The position numbers and the translations under genes were made by a program. From contig JAOAPB010000122.1 of the NCBI GenBank assembly GCA_025462645.1, positions 26,790-90,789 of the forward strand: 64,000 nucleotides of DNA, given 5' to 3'. Shown in pieces: positions 1 to 11,581 of this stretch. Each line of letters starts with the position of its first letter. The first letter of the stretch is position 1. This stretch comes from Edaphobacter sp. (GTDB lineage: Bacteria > Acidobacteriota > Terriglobia > Terriglobales > Acidobacteriaceae). Under the pieces are notes generated by a model. The model did not search any database. It saw only the letters and a program-made list of their open reading frames with translations, and was not told the DNA's origin.

Positions 1-770
1 CTCTGATCCGCTCCATTACTCGCAATCAGCGTCGTAATCCCAATCACCTCGCCGCGCGAGTTCAGCAAGGGCCCACCCGAGTTCCCTGGATTGACCGCCG
101 CATCCGTCTGGATCGCATCCTCGATCGGATTGCCCTGCGGCCCACCGATCGACCGGATCGCCGAAATAATCCCCCGCGTCATCGTTCCCGACAAGCCGAA
201 CGGATTCCCAATCGCATAGACCCGCTGTCCCACGATCAAGCCGGTCGAATCCGACAGCGTCACTGGAGTCAGGTTTGGCGCATCGATCTTCAGCAAGGCA
301 AGATCATGGTTCTTGTCCACCGTAAGCACCTTCGCCTTGTACTTGTGCTTGTCCGAGAGCGTCACCTCGACCCGCTGCGCATTGTCGATCACATGGTTGT
401 TCGTCAGGATCAGTCCCTGCTTGTCCAGGACGAACCCCGACCCCTGCCCCTGCTGTGGAACCGCCCCATAGAAGAAGTCGAAGGCCACCGCAGTCGAGGT
501 GATATTCACTACCGACGCCAGTGCCTTCTTGTACACCGCGATGTTCTGCTGCTCCTCCGTATCGAAGGCAGGCGCAGCCGAAGCCTGCGTCAGCTCGAAG
601 CTCCCCAAAGGTCCGCCGCCCATCGAAGCCGTATTCGAGCCGGCCGGATCCCCTGGATGGGTAACGCGATGCAACCACGGCGCAAGCGCCCCGGTCGACG
701 CAACATGCGTCGTCAAGTAGTAGAAGCCGGAGAGCAGAAGAAGAACAAGCAGGACTGGGCGCAGTTTCAT
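1..770 (-). CDS. HtrA/DegP-like trypsin-family serine protease (partial, C-terminus outside window)
   Basis: Reading the minus strand from the ATG at 770 to the window edge gives 256 codons without a stop. The protein begins with a hydrophobic segment (LLVLLLLSGFYYL, residues about 7-19), a signal peptide or membrane anchor, followed by a low-complexity linker to about residue 75. The protease domain has the full S1C triad: His126 in TNNHVID, Asp156 in HDLALL and Ser231 in NPGNSGGPL. HtrA proteases degrade or refold damaged proteins in the periplasm and normally carry one or two C-terminal PDZ domains; these would lie beyond position 1, so their number is unknown. The next minus-strand gene upstream, coaE, ends at 845, so the two could be cotranscribed. 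Family assignment is secure; the DegP/DegS/DegQ subtype cannot be decided from the fragment. Confidence 0.93.
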   Translation of the reverse strand, partial: MKLRPVLLVLLLLSGFYYLTTHVASTGALAPWLHRVTHPGDPAGSNTASMGGGPLGSFELTQASAAPAFDTEEQQNIAVYKKALASVVNITSTAVAFDFFYGAVPQQGQGSGFVLDKQGLILTNNHVIDNAQRVEVTLSDKHKYKAKVLTVDKNHDLALLKIDAPNLTPVTLSDSTGLIVGQRVYAIGNPFGLSGTMTRGIISAIRSIGGPQGNPIEDAIQTDAAVNPGNSGGPLLNSRGEVIGITTLIASNGADQ

Positions 771-844
771 GGTGGTGGACCTATTTTCCTTCAATGGCAG
801 ATGGCATCTGCTGCTTATAACGATTGTATCGAGGTACGCACCCT

Positions 845-1510
845 CTAGTCTGTGCGTTCCGTCGCTGCAGCCTTTAGAATCGGCCAAAGCTGGTCCACCT
901 GCCACTCCAGCTCCGTCAAGGCTCCGCCATTCGTCAGCACATAGTCGCACAAAGCGCTCTTCTGCTCATCCGAAATCTGTTGCGCCAGCCGTCTCCGCGC
1001 TTCAGCCTCAAGCGCTTCCCTCATCTCCACGGAGATTGAACCATGAGCAGACCGAGCCACAAACCGCGCAACCTTCACCTCTTCAGGAGCCGTAACCAGA
1101 ATCACCCGATCAAATCGTCCCCGCCAGCCCTCATCCAATCCGCTGTGCTTCGTCTCGAAGATAAGTGCAGATTCAACCATCACGACAGCGCCAGCATCTC
1201 GAGCGAAGATCTCCTCAGCCAGCTCCATCTGCCGCGCGATCACCGCAGGATGCACAATCGCATTCAGCTCTTCGACGCGTCCCTCCGCGAACGCAATCCG
1301 AGCCAGCGCCCCTCGATCGAGCCTCCCATCGGCCGACACAACTCCTCCACCGAAGTGAGCCACTAGAGCCTTGTAAACCGGCTGCTCCGGCTCCATCAGC
1401 TCCCGCGCAATCGCATCCGCCTGCAGCACATGCGCCCCATGCGCCGCGAACAGCTTCGCCGCCGTCGACTTGCCGCTTCCCAGTCCACCGGTAAGGCCGA
1501 CGCGCAGCAT
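845..1510 (-). CDS. coaE: Dephospho-CoA kinase
   Basis: CoaE phosphorylates the 3'-hydroxyl of the ribose in dephospho-CoA, the last step of coenzyme A synthesis, in the cytoplasm. The 221-residue protein starts directly with the nucleotide-binding P-loop (GLTGGLGSGKST, residues 5-16) and continues with the family signatures LQADAIARELMEP, where the Asp of QADAIA is the expected catalytic residue, and VHPAVIARQM. The C-terminal half has the usual EEQ/RLAQQ helix and DYVLTNGG before the end. Length is at the upper end of the usual 195-220. It lies 5 bases downstream of the folD stop, on the same strand, so the two probably form one transcript, perhaps continuing into the HtrA-like gene. The start at 1510 is the only sensible one because the P-loop follows at once. 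Confidence 0.95.
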   Translation of the reverse strand: MLRVGLTGGLGSGKSTAAKLFAAHGAHVLQADAIARELMEPEQPVYKALVAHFGGGVVSADGRLDRGALARIAFAEGRVEELNAIVHPAVIARQMELAEEIFARDAGAVVMVESALIFETKHSGLDEGWRGRFDRVILVTAPEEVKVARFVARSAHGSISVEMREALEAEARRRLAQQISDEQKSALCDYVLTNGGALTELEWQVDQLWPILKAAATERTD

Positions 1511-1515
1511 GGCAG

Positions 1516-2451
1516 CTATCGAATCCCGCGCCGCAGCTTCGCCGCCGTAACGGTATTCTTCATCAGCATCGCAATCGTCAGCGCACCAACTCCACCAGGA
1601 ACAGGCGTGTAAGCCCCCGAGAGCGCAAACGCCGCCGGATGGATATCGCCCACCACCACCGACCCACGCTTGGCAAAGGTCGCCGCTCGCAGAGCATCGC
1701 CCGGGAAGAACCCTTCAACCTCAGCAGCATCCGTCACCCGGTTGATCCCCACATCGATCAGCGTAGCTCCCGGTTTCACCATATCCTCCGTAACGAACCC
1801 CGGCCGGCCAATCGCCGCCACCAGCAGATCCGCCCCGCGCGTAACGCCGGCCAGATCGATAGTCTTGCTATGACATACGGTCACGGTCGCCGACTCATTC
1901 AATAGCATCATCGCCGCCGGCTTCCCCACAATATCCGAGCGCCCCACCACAACAGCATTCTGCCCCGCAATCGGCAGACCACTGCGCCTCAGAATCTCAA
2001 TGATCCCGGCAGGCGTACAGGGAGCCAGCGCCGGCTGCCCCGACTGCACCCTCCCCACATTCACCGGATGAAACCCATCCACATCCTTGTCTGGCGAAAC
2101 CGCCTCCAGCAACCGCTTCGTATCTACATGCTTCGGCAGCGGCAGTTGGATCAGGATGCCATCGATATCCTCCCGGGCATTCAACTCCGCCACCAGCGCC
2201 AACATCTCACCGGTCGTTATGCTCTCCGGAGGCGTCAGCATCTCGCTGTAGATACCCAGTTCGCCACATGTCTTCACCTTGCTCCGCACATAGATCTGCG
2301 AAGCCGGCACCTCGCCGACAAGAATCACGGCCAACCCCGGTACAACTCCGCGGTCCACAAGTTCCTTGACCTCAACCGCGACCTCCGCCTTGATCTGCCC
2401 GGCAATCGCAACGCCATCCAAAATTCGAGGAGTCTTTGTCATCTCTTCCAT
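1516..2451 (-). CDS. folD: Bifunctional methylenetetrahydrofolate dehydrogenase / methenyltetrahydrofolate cyclohydrolase
   Basis: FolD interconverts 5,10-methylene-, 5,10-methenyl- and 10-formyl-tetrahydrofolate using NADP, feeding purine and formyl-methionine synthesis. The sequence shows the substrate-domain signatures YVRSKVKTCGELGI (with the catalytic Lys) and ILIQLPLPKHVD, then DKDVDGFHPVNVG, the Rossmann motif VVVGRSDIVGKPAAMML, and a C-terminal TPVPGGVGALTIAMLM, which is highly typical. I chose the ATG at 2451; a GTG at 2466 in the same frame gives five more residues, and an ATG at 2442 gives three fewer. The protein is about 311 residues, slightly longer than the usual 285-300. It starts back-to-back with the plus-strand Trm112-like gene (52 bases between starts), so both promoters must overlap this gap. 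Confidence 0.95.
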   Translation of the reverse strand: MEEMTKTPRILDGVAIAGQIKAEVAVEVKELVDRGVVPGLAVILVGEVPASQIYVRSKVKTCGELGIYSEMLTPPESITTGEMLALVAELNAREDIDGILIQLPLPKHVDTKRLLEAVSPDKDVDGFHPVNVGRVQSGQPALAPCTPAGIIEILRRSGLPIAGQNAVVVGRSDIVGKPAAMMLLNESATVTVCHSKTIDLAGVTRGADLLVAAIGRPGFVTEDMVKPGATLIDVGINRVTDAAEVEGFFPGDALRAATFAKRGSVVVGDIHPAAFALSGAYTPVPGGVGALTIAMLMKNTVTAAKLRRGIR

Positions 2452-2503
2452 GGTATCGCGCCCCACACACTGCGCCCACCAGGTACCCCGCTAAGATAAA
2501 ACC

Positions 2504-2674
2504 ATGAGCATCCGAACGTTGACGGCAGAGGATCTGCGATGGCTCGTATGCCCGGTCTGCCACCAGCCCCTGCAGCTTAAGACACCCCATGTAACCTGCA
2601 CAGGCTGCGCCCGCAGCTATCCCATCGTGGATGGAATCCCCATTCTGCTTGCAGAGCGCTCCATTGAGCCATAA
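2504..2674 (+). CDS. Trm112-like (UPF0434) small zinc-binding protein
   Basis: A 56-residue protein beginning MSIRTLTAEDLRWLVCPVC and ending at a TAA at 2672. It has four cysteines in two pairs, CPVC at residues 16-19 and CTGC at 32-35, then the family's strongly conserved tail SYPIVDGIPILL (residues 38-49). This is the Trm112p-like fold, a zinc-ribbon-like adaptor found in eukaryotic methyltransferase activators and, as short YcaR-type proteins, in bacteria, where the partner is generally unknown. The length (56) matches the bacterial family (about 55-70). It is divergent from folD. The gene is short but the motif pattern makes it convincing; the molecular role here is not known. Confidence 0.88.
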   Translation: MSIRTLTAEDLRWLVCPVCHQPLQLKTPHVTCTGCARSYPIVDGIPILLAERSIEP

Positions 2675-2811
2675 TCACGGAACTTTCTCCTACTGGCCTT
2701 GCGTAGAAACATAAGCCAGCGCAAACGTTTGGCCGAGCAAATGCGGTGGATAAATCCACAACTTAGGCTCAATAACTGCGTCTAATTCATTAGGAGTTTG
2801 CGGAGCCCTGG

Positions 2812-3066
2812 ATGGGAAAAGCGATGACAAACGCCAAAAAGATCGAGAAGTTTGCAGAAGCCGATCTATCCGGCCTACGCGAGGAGCTGCTGAAGTCCGG
2901 CCTCGACTCCTGGCAAGCCGCCGATCTGATCAGCAGCTTCCTCTCCGGCCGCGGCTATGGTGTCTCCAACCATGCGGCGCGAAAAGCCGCCTCACGCATA
3001 GAATCCATAGGCTGCTCCCTCAAATGCCTACAGGAAGAGCTCGAAAAACTGGCGCTAGTCATGTGA
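2812..3066 (+). CDS. Small hypothetical protein
   Basis: An 84-residue protein that I do not recognise. It is rich in charged residues and looks all-helical (DLSGLREELLKSGLDSW, then AADLISSFLSGRGYG, then a C-terminal helix LKCLQEELEKLAL). There is no signal peptide or membrane segment, so it is probably cytoplasmic. The ATG at 2812 is preceded at a good distance by GCGGAG, a plausible ribosome binding site; an ATG at 2824 (MTNAKK) is also possible, with GGGA in front. Codon use resembles neighbouring genes. A DNA-binding or RecX/RuvA-like helical role is conceivable but not supported by any motif I can point to. Confidence 0.6.
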   Translation: MGKAMTNAKKIEKFAEADLSGLREELLKSGLDSWQAADLISSFLSGRGYGVSNHAARKAASRIESIGCSLKCLQEELEKLALVM

Positions 3067-3101
3067 TCGTTTGATCGTTGATACGTCCGGCACCGCAAGA
3101 C

Positions 3102-3306
3102 TTAGCCGTTGCTTTCGTCCTTCGCCTCCTGCTTCACGTTGTAGAACACCTGCACCACCCCAGGTCTCCATCTCAGGATAAGGCGTCGGAAACAGAGGTA
3201 TTCCGATACCCAGCAATCGCGGATGGCGGATAAATGGTGAGCATAATCTCCGACCACCTTCGCCAAGAAATTGCCGCCCCAGATCGCCCCCACCCATCAG
3301 CCAGAT
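3102..3306 (-). pseudogene. Decayed C-terminal fragment of a dihydrofolate-reductase-family (RibD C-terminal domain) protein
   Basis: On the minus strand, one frame from 3306 reads IWLMGGGDLGRQFL and then LLGIGIPLFPTPYPEM; a second frame, shifted by one base, continues GVVQVFYNVK to a TAA at 3102-3104. In dihydrofolate-reductase-like proteins of the RibD C-terminal-domain family, the equivalent order is W-x-GGGDLA-x-QFL, then V-LLG-x-GIPLFP, then a final strand GVVQ-x-x-Y. The pieces are in the right order but lie in two frames, the segment between QFL and LLG is short and altered, and everything N-terminal is missing. I read this as a relic of a broken gene. It fills most of the 319-base gap between its neighbours. 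Confidence 0.6.
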
Positions 3307-3385
3307 ACTTTATCCACATCTTCAAAGCACGCTGTTATCAACTAGTAAGGTTTGTCTGCTACCGTGACCGGCAAGGAGACAATCC

Positions 3386-3808
3386 ATGCGCCTCGCCCCT
3401 ATTCTGCTAGCCTTTACTGTCTTAACTTCGCCTTTCGCCTACTCCCAAACATCAACTCCTACTCAACAAACAGCACCCGTATGCGACGGAAGCTACAACG
3501 TAATCCGCCTCTCCGAGATCAAGCCCGGCATGATCCCGAAGTTTCTGGAAGCCGTAGCCGCCCATCAGGCCTGGTACAAGAACGCAGGCGGCCCCGACCG
3601 TATCTTTGCCTTACGCATCATCGATCGGAATCCCGATACCAAGATCGAAAGCATCTCTGAGACCCAGGTTGTCACTAGCCACATCGAACCAGCGACCAGG
3701 GCGCAGAGCCTGCCTACCAAAGATGACGCCTACAATGCCTTCGTCAAGATGTATCAGGAGAGCTCGACCATTAAGTCCGAGTTCCATACCTGCATGCCAA
3801 AGATGTAG
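3386..3808 (+). CDS. Secreted hypothetical protein
   Basis: A 140-residue protein with a clear N-terminal signal peptide (MRLAPILLAFTVLTSPFAYSQ, cleavage expected near residue 21), so it should be exported. The mature part begins after a Thr/Gln-rich stretch and contains VIRLSEIKPGMIPKFLEAVAAH followed by a short beta-rich segment (RIFALRIIDRN). The opening VIRLSEIKPGM pattern resembles dimeric alpha-beta-barrel (NIPSNAP/antibiotic-monooxygenase-like) proteins, but this is only an impression. Two cysteines (near residues 33 and 137) could form a disulfide after export. The ATG at 3386 has GGAGA about nine bases upstream. Function unknown. Confidence 0.72.
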   Translation: MRLAPILLAFTVLTSPFAYSQTSTPTQQTAPVCDGSYNVIRLSEIKPGMIPKFLEAVAAHQAWYKNAGGPDRIFALRIIDRNPDTKIESISETQVVTSHIEPATRAQSLPTKDDAYNAFVKMYQESSTIKSEFHTCMPKM

Positions 3809-3857
3809 GTATAAGTTCATCTCGCAGTTTGCGTCTATCTTTGAGACACCCTTCCCA

Positions 3858-3896
3858 CATCCCATCCGTCGGAGCCGTATGCCAACGGATGGGATG
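3858..3896. repeat. Inverted repeat (hairpin) upstream of ppc
   Basis: Two 15-base arms, 3858-3872 (CATCCCATCCGTCGG) and 3882-3896 (CCAACGGATGGGATG), are complementary except for one position and are separated by nine bases. There is no T-run after the second arm on the plus strand, so it is not a clear intrinsic terminator; it may serve as a weak terminator for the secreted protein gene or be a member of a dispersed palindromic repeat family. Confidence 0.6.
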
Positions 3897-3933
3897 GAAG
3901 CTGCACTACCTATCCCCAGTGCATAATCATTAA

Positions 3934-6858
<2,925 letters not shown>

Positions 6859-6952
6859 TCTTCTAGGCTGTCCGGAAGAAGACGAATCGCGAGCCTTCTG
6901 CGAACCGAGCGCGCTTTGGCCCAAAGGTGATCTGCACCTGCAAACTCAGGAG

Positions 6953-7003
6953 AAAGCCCCTTTTCGACCACACGGTCTGGTCCTCATCAGTTGCGGGCTT
7001 TTT
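6953..7003. terminator. Possible bidirectional terminator between ppc and the debranching-enzyme gene
   Basis: AAAGCCC at 6953-6959 can pair with GGGCTTT at 6995-7001, enclosing a smaller hairpin (GACCACACGGTC). A T-run follows on the plus strand. It lies between two convergent genes. The loop is long, so confidence is moderate. Confidence 0.4.
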
Positions 7004-7014
7004 ACTGTTGCATT

Positions 7015-9186
7015 TCAAATTGTGCGGCTTTGCACCCGCTCCTGCTCTATAAGGAGTTTGCAGCGCAATACTTCAGCTACACTCCACGCCTGAGCCATGC
7101 ACCCCCGAGGGATGAAAGGGGGCTCTGCATCAAATATCTCACTGATTGTCCCAACACCGTCTTCATCGAGATGCTGTTCGAATCCCTTGAGAAAGGATTG
7201 AAGAGAGCTCGTGTCATTAGGGCAGGTCCGGAGCCATGCATTACAGAACGGGCCGATGAGCCACGCCCATACGGTTCCCTGGTGATACGCGGCATCGCGC
7301 GTCAACAAGTCACCATCATATTTTGCTTTATAGTTCTTGTCGTGGGGAGAGAGCGAGCGAAGTCCGACCGGCGTCAACAATTCATTTTTGACGACCTCCA
7401 GTACCGCTTTCCACTTCTCCTGCGCAAGGACCGGATACTTCAGGGCGAGAGCGATCACCTGGTTTGGACGGATTGAGGGATCGTCGTGCGGATTCACGAG
7501 TTGCCCATCCTTCTCTTCCGGCGAGTCCACAACGTCATAGAGACAGTTAAGGTCAGCATTCCAGAAGCGCCTCTGAAAGCTTGCATATGCGAGATCAGCC
7601 TGCTCAACAAGACGAGAGCGATCACCGCTCCTGTCTCCTACCATCTCCAGCCATTCCGCGGTGAGCCTGAGGGCGTTGTACCAAAGTGCATTGATCTCCA
7701 CCGCCTTGCCGCGCCGCGGAGTGACCACCCAGTCGCCTACCTTTGCGTCCATCCATGTGAGTTGATAGCCGACAGCCCCCTGTCGGAGAAGGCCGTCAGA
7801 AGGATCGGCCCCGATGCCGAAATCGGTGCCACGTAGATGCCAATGGATAACATCTAGCAGTTTGGGAAGGAGGAACTCCAACATCTCACCATCGGCGGTG
7901 ATTGCGAAATAACGGTCAACAGCATGAAAGAACCAAAGAGTCGCATCGGCGGTGTGGTAGAGACCGGCGGTTGTACCCTCAGGAAACAAATTTGGAATCA
8001 GGCCGTTACGGATGTAGCTTGCGAAGCTCCGCAGAATGTACTCGGCTTCTCGCCGGCGGCCGGTCGAAAGGGTAAGTCCCTCCAACGAAATCATGGTGTC
8101 GCGACCCCAATCTGTGAACCAGTGGTATCCGGCAATCACACTTCTCACCTCGTCGCCTATAGCGTGGGCGCGTACTTGGTCTGCGGTGCGACCGATTGGC
8201 GTGATCAGGAACTGGTCGGCGGCGAGCACAAGCTCCCCGGCGAAGCCCTCGCGCGCTACCTCGGGCGCTGCTTGAAGAAGACGACGCCTCCGTTCCATCT
8301 CAAGAGCGAATGCCTCTGTGGGAGTCAGGGCGTGGACCCTCTCCCATTCTTCGGCGGAAAGCGTCAGCGATGCCTGCTTACCTGCGCTAAGTTCTGCAGT
8401 GAACGAACCAGGTGACCAAAGCCCCCCCTGCCAATCGTATCCACGGCTTTGTTCCACGCGGTAGCGCAAATTCGCGATTTGCTCCGTACCCATATGGAAG
8501 CCGCTCTGGTCGCCGTGCCAGGCGAACTTCAGAATAGGCAGATCTTCACTCACGCAGAGCTCAAACCCTTGGTCTACTGCGGCAAAGCGATAGTGCGTGT
8601 GCGGCGGCCCCTGCAATGCCCCTTCGTGTGGCCGGACGTGTAGAGCAGGGTGAACTTCAAGTCGACCGTCGCCCTCAAGCAAAGTGTAAGTGATGTATGT
8701 CGTATTTTGAGCGTGCACCATGCAGGCACGCTTCTCCAAAAGCGCGTCCGCAATGCGAAAAATCCATACGGGAAGTCCCATCTCCAGCCGAAACTCCTGC
8801 AGGTAGGGCCTAGTCGGATTGGCTATGGAGAGTACGGGATCAGCCGTCTCTGATCTGGAGGCCGCCTGCTGTTGCGGAACGAAATCCTCCAAATTGAGAA
8901 TGAACTGTTCTTCGCCGATGTAGAAGCGTTCAAGAAGGCTGTTGGCCATCATGGTGCGGCCGTATGGTGCAGGAAGCGCGGCTATCAACCACCCATGATA
9001 TCGCCTGGTATTTACCCCGCCGACCGTCCCAGATGCGTATCCGCCTAAACCGTTCGTTATGAGCCATTCTGTATCGAATCCGCGGCGGCTCTTCGCCAGT
9101 TCGTCCATACCAGAGACATCGAGGGGAACTCTTCTAATGAGCGGTTTCGGCCGAAAAGTCGCTTTCATATCTTCCTGTGATGCCAT
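7015..9186 (-). CDS. Glycogen debranching enzyme (amylo-alpha-1,6-glucosidase family)
   Basis: The 723-residue protein matches the two-domain archaeal/bacterial debranching enzymes. An N-terminal beta-rich GDE_N domain opens with DTEWLITNGLGGYASGTVGG and NTRRYHGWLIAA, and a C-terminal (alpha/alpha)6 barrel contains YHWFTDWGRDTMISLEGL, ATLWFFHAVDRYF and YHQGTVWAWLIGPF. These enzymes hydrolyse alpha-1,6 branches in glycogen or limit dextrins in the cytoplasm. The gene lies 36 bases downstream of treZ on the same strand, so the two probably share a transcript for alpha-glucan to trehalose or glucose conversion. An ATG at 9168 (MKATFRP) preceded by AGGAAG is an alternative start, six codons shorter. 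No signal peptide is seen. Confidence 0.9.
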   Translation of the reverse strand: MASQEDMKATFRPKPLIRRVPLDVSGMDELAKSRRGFDTEWLITNGLGGYASGTVGGVNTRRYHGWLIAALPAPYGRTMMANSLLERFYIGEEQFILNLEDFVPQQQAASRSETADPVLSIANPTRPYLQEFRLEMGLPVWIFRIADALLEKRACMVHAQNTTYITYTLLEGDGRLEVHPALHVRPHEGALQGPPHTHYRFAAVDQGFELCVSEDLPILKFAWHGDQSGFHMGTEQIANLRYRVEQSRGYDWQGGLWSPGSFTAELSAGKQASLTLSAEEWERVHALTPTEAFALEMERRRRLLQAAPEVAREGFAGELVLAADQFLITPIGRTADQVRAHAIGDEVRSVIAGYHWFTDWGRDTMISLEGLTLSTGRRREAEYILRSFASYIRNGLIPNLFPEGTTAGLYHTADATLWFFHAVDRYFAITADGEMLEFLLPKLLDVIHWHLRGTDFGIGADPSDGLLRQGAVGYQLTWMDAKVGDWVVTPRRGKAVEINALWYNALRLTAEWLEMVGDRSGDRSRLVEQADLAYASFQRRFWNADLNCLYDVVDSPEEKDGQLVNPHDDPSIRPNQVIALALKYPVLAQEKWKAVLEVVKNELLTPVGLRSLSPHDKNYKAKYDGDLLTRDAAYHQGTVWAWLIGPFCNAWLRTCPNDTSSLQSFLKGFEQHLDEDGVGTISEIFDAEPPFIPRGCMAQAWSVAEVLRCKLLIEQERVQSRTI

Positions 9187-9222
9187 GGTGAACTATCCGG
9201 TTGAAAAAAATATCGATGGGAC

Positions 9223-11130
9223 TCAAGAGGCGGCCTCCGCAGTCAGAAGAATTGCTGCTTGTTCTGGGATATGCCAGCCCATGGCGGTAACGGGGGACAT
9301 GGCAGAGCTCCCACCATACTCAAGCTGTTCACTATTCCACTTCAGACACCATTGCTTACCGCTAGGCGGGGCCAGCAGAGGTTCGGGAATGTGAATAAGC
9401 TCAAGGAGCAGCCCAAAGTTGACCACTAGAAGTCGGTCGCTCTGGCCTTCAAGGGAATCATCACCAAAATAGCGAAGGACGAAGCAGTCATCGGAGAGCA
9501 CGGCACCGTCTATAGATCCCTTGCGTTGCTTTGCAATCACGGGATCATCGCGGCGCAGCTGCAACAGGTCGTGAAAAAGCCGTTGAAGCTCCACTCCCTC
9601 CGGACGCTCGCGATCCTCCGGACTCAGCTTGCAGGACTCGAAGCTGATGCGCTCGGCAGGATGGGCGACGATAGATTCAAGCTTCTCTATGTTCCGAATG
9701 GATTCAAACTGCTTCATAAATTTCATGCGACCGTGGAGCAAACCTTCTCCAATCTCACCTCGCTGATCGAAGAAATAGACGAATGGTCGTTCGGAGCCAT
9801 ATTCCTGACCCATGAAAAACATCGGCGTTCCCGGGCAGAGGAGCCAGTATGCTGCCATAGCCCGGTACTGACGAGGACTGGAAGAAGCGCGAGGTCGTTG
9901 CCCAAATAAAGTATTGGCCACCTGATCATGGTTCTCCAGGAAAGTAATGGAACTCCAGGAATCCGCACAGAGGAAAGGCGTTCCACGAGGAGCTTTCTGC
10001 CAGGAATAGAATTGCCCCTGAAAAAGGAAACTCCATTTTGCCGCAGAGACAAACTCCTGAGCCTTCCCCAAATGGTCTGTATAGTAAGCCTCGCGCTTGC
10101 CGGTCAGCCGCACAACGGCGGAGTGATGAAAGTCATCATTCCACATTCCATCAAGTCCGCAGCCACCGTTCGTCTCCGGTGCCAACTGATGGCTCTGCTG
10201 GCGTTCGCACTCACTCAATAGAATAATTTTACGATTACCGGCAGCAGCACGTGCACTTCGGGCCAGGGCTGTAAGAATCTGTTCGCCATGGATGCCGGAA
10301 TCCTTGAACGCCTGCGTGGCGTCGAAGCGAAGACCGTCGAAATGGAAATCTCGGATCCAATACTCCGCGTTTTGGACAAAAAAGTCGCGGACTGCATGGC
10401 TGTTTTCCCCATCGAAATTCGGAGCTTCACCCCATTCCGTTGGTTCTTTCGAGAAGTAAAACGGAGAGAACTGCGATAAGTAGTTACCATCAGGCCCAAT
10501 ATGGTTGTAAACCACATCGAGCACAATGCCCAGTCCCGCCCGGTGCGCTGCATCGATCATGTGCTGCAGATCTTTAGGCGTTCCGTAGACATGATACGGG
10601 GCGAAGAGACTGACTCCGTCGTATCCCCAGCCAAACTCCCCGCCGAACTCATTGACCGGCATGATCTCCAAAACCGTAATCCCAAGTTCACGTAACCGTA
10701 AAAACTCCCGCTCCGCAGCGCGGTACGTGCCCTCTTGAGTGAACGTGCCAATGTGAAGCTCGTAGAGAACCTGTCCGGCGAGTTCCTGGCCCGGCCGCGA
10801 ATCTTCCCCCTCGCTCCATTCGAATCCGCTGGAGTCCACAACTTCGCTCCAGCCATGAGGTCCTTCTGGTTGGTATCGAGAAGCAGGATCGGGGAACGGT
10901 CCCTTTCCATCAACTAGGAACTTGTACCGATCTCCTGCTCTAGCCGGCAGTTTAATCTCAAAATAACCACCTTCGTCGCGTTTCAAAGAATATGAACCGC
11001 TGTCTTTTAGCACGATCTCAACCCGCTGCGCCTCCGGCGCCCATACATAGAAGTGGGTGCCATCGACGGTACTCATCGGTCCATGGCGAGGCGGCTGTTG
11101 CCCGGGCGAACTGTGCTCTACTTTGTCCAT
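9223..11130 (-). CDS. treZ: Malto-oligosyltrehalose trehalohydrolase
   Basis: TreZ cuts trehalose from the end of maltooligosyltrehalose (GH13). The N-terminal immunoglobulin-like domain has the family opening RHGP...YVWAPEAQRVEIVL; the barrel shows the four GH13 regions in order: DVVYNH (region I), GLRFDATQAF with the nucleophile Asp (II), ILLSECER with the acid/base Glu (III) and FLENHDQVAN (IV). The insertion of Ala-Phe after region II and the LSE context are typical of TreZ rather than the glycogen branching enzyme. Length (635) is slightly over the usual 560-610. TreY, which makes the substrate, is not in the window. The start at 11130 has no clear ribosome binding site; MSTVDG (residue 19) is a later option but would cut into the conserved N-terminus. 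Confidence 0.92.
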   Translation of the reverse strand: MDKVEHSSPGQQPPRHGPMSTVDGTHFYVWAPEAQRVEIVLKDSGSYSLKRDEGGYFEIKLPARAGDRYKFLVDGKGPFPDPASRYQPEGPHGWSEVVDSSGFEWSEGEDSRPGQELAGQVLYELHIGTFTQEGTYRAAEREFLRLRELGITVLEIMPVNEFGGEFGWGYDGVSLFAPYHVYGTPKDLQHMIDAAHRAGLGIVLDVVYNHIGPDGNYLSQFSPFYFSKEPTEWGEAPNFDGENSHAVRDFFVQNAEYWIRDFHFDGLRFDATQAFKDSGIHGEQILTALARSARAAAGNRKIILLSECERQQSHQLAPETNGGCGLDGMWNDDFHHSAVVRLTGKREAYYTDHLGKAQEFVSAAKWSFLFQGQFYSWQKAPRGTPFLCADSWSSITFLENHDQVANTLFGQRPRASSSPRQYRAMAAYWLLCPGTPMFFMGQEYGSERPFVYFFDQRGEIGEGLLHGRMKFMKQFESIRNIEKLESIVAHPAERISFESCKLSPEDRERPEGVELQRLFHDLLQLRRDDPVIAKQRKGSIDGAVLSDDCFVLRYFGDDSLEGQSDRLLVVNFGLLLELIHIPEPLLAPPSGKQWCLKWNSEQLEYGGSSAMSPVTAMGWHIPEQAAILLTAEAAS

Positions 11131-11581
11131 AAAAATACTGAATGCATGCGGGCGCAGATGATGAGCTTATTTGTAGCTGCTCCTTCACTAGTCTTTGGAT
11201 GCCTCACTTGGGCATACAGGCCGCAACCTTCCACCAAGAGGTGCTCGTAATAGATAAGGCATAGCTTGGCTGGCCGGCAGCCAAACTGAAACAGCGACAC
11301 GTCACGAGACACCACGAAGGATGCCCTTCCGGAGAGACTTTGATGGAGACATGAACATAGCCACAAACGGACCGGCCCGATTAAGACTTGCTGCTGATTT
11401 TGACGGCACTAGGAGACGAGAAGATGCCATGGAAGTAAGAAGCGCTCTGAGAATTGGATAGTGCATGAATGGTTATATACGCTCTGTGAGTTCTTATAGC
11501 CGGCCGCACTTAGGGCTCGAGTGACTAGATCTGTGATTTTGGCATCTCAGCTTCATCAGCACGTTCTATGAGGGGGAATCT
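11131..11581. other. Intergenic region between treZ and the SDR gene
   Basis: About 450 bases between divergent genes. I see no convincing ORF, tRNA or repeat. It should hold the promoters for the treZ operon and for the plus-strand dehydrogenase; the latter has GAGGGGG six bases before its ATG. Confidence 0.5.

Noticed and set aside
306..848. Plus-strand open frames at the window start
   Set aside because: The minus strand here encodes the HtrA-like protease with an intact catalytic triad, so these are shadows.
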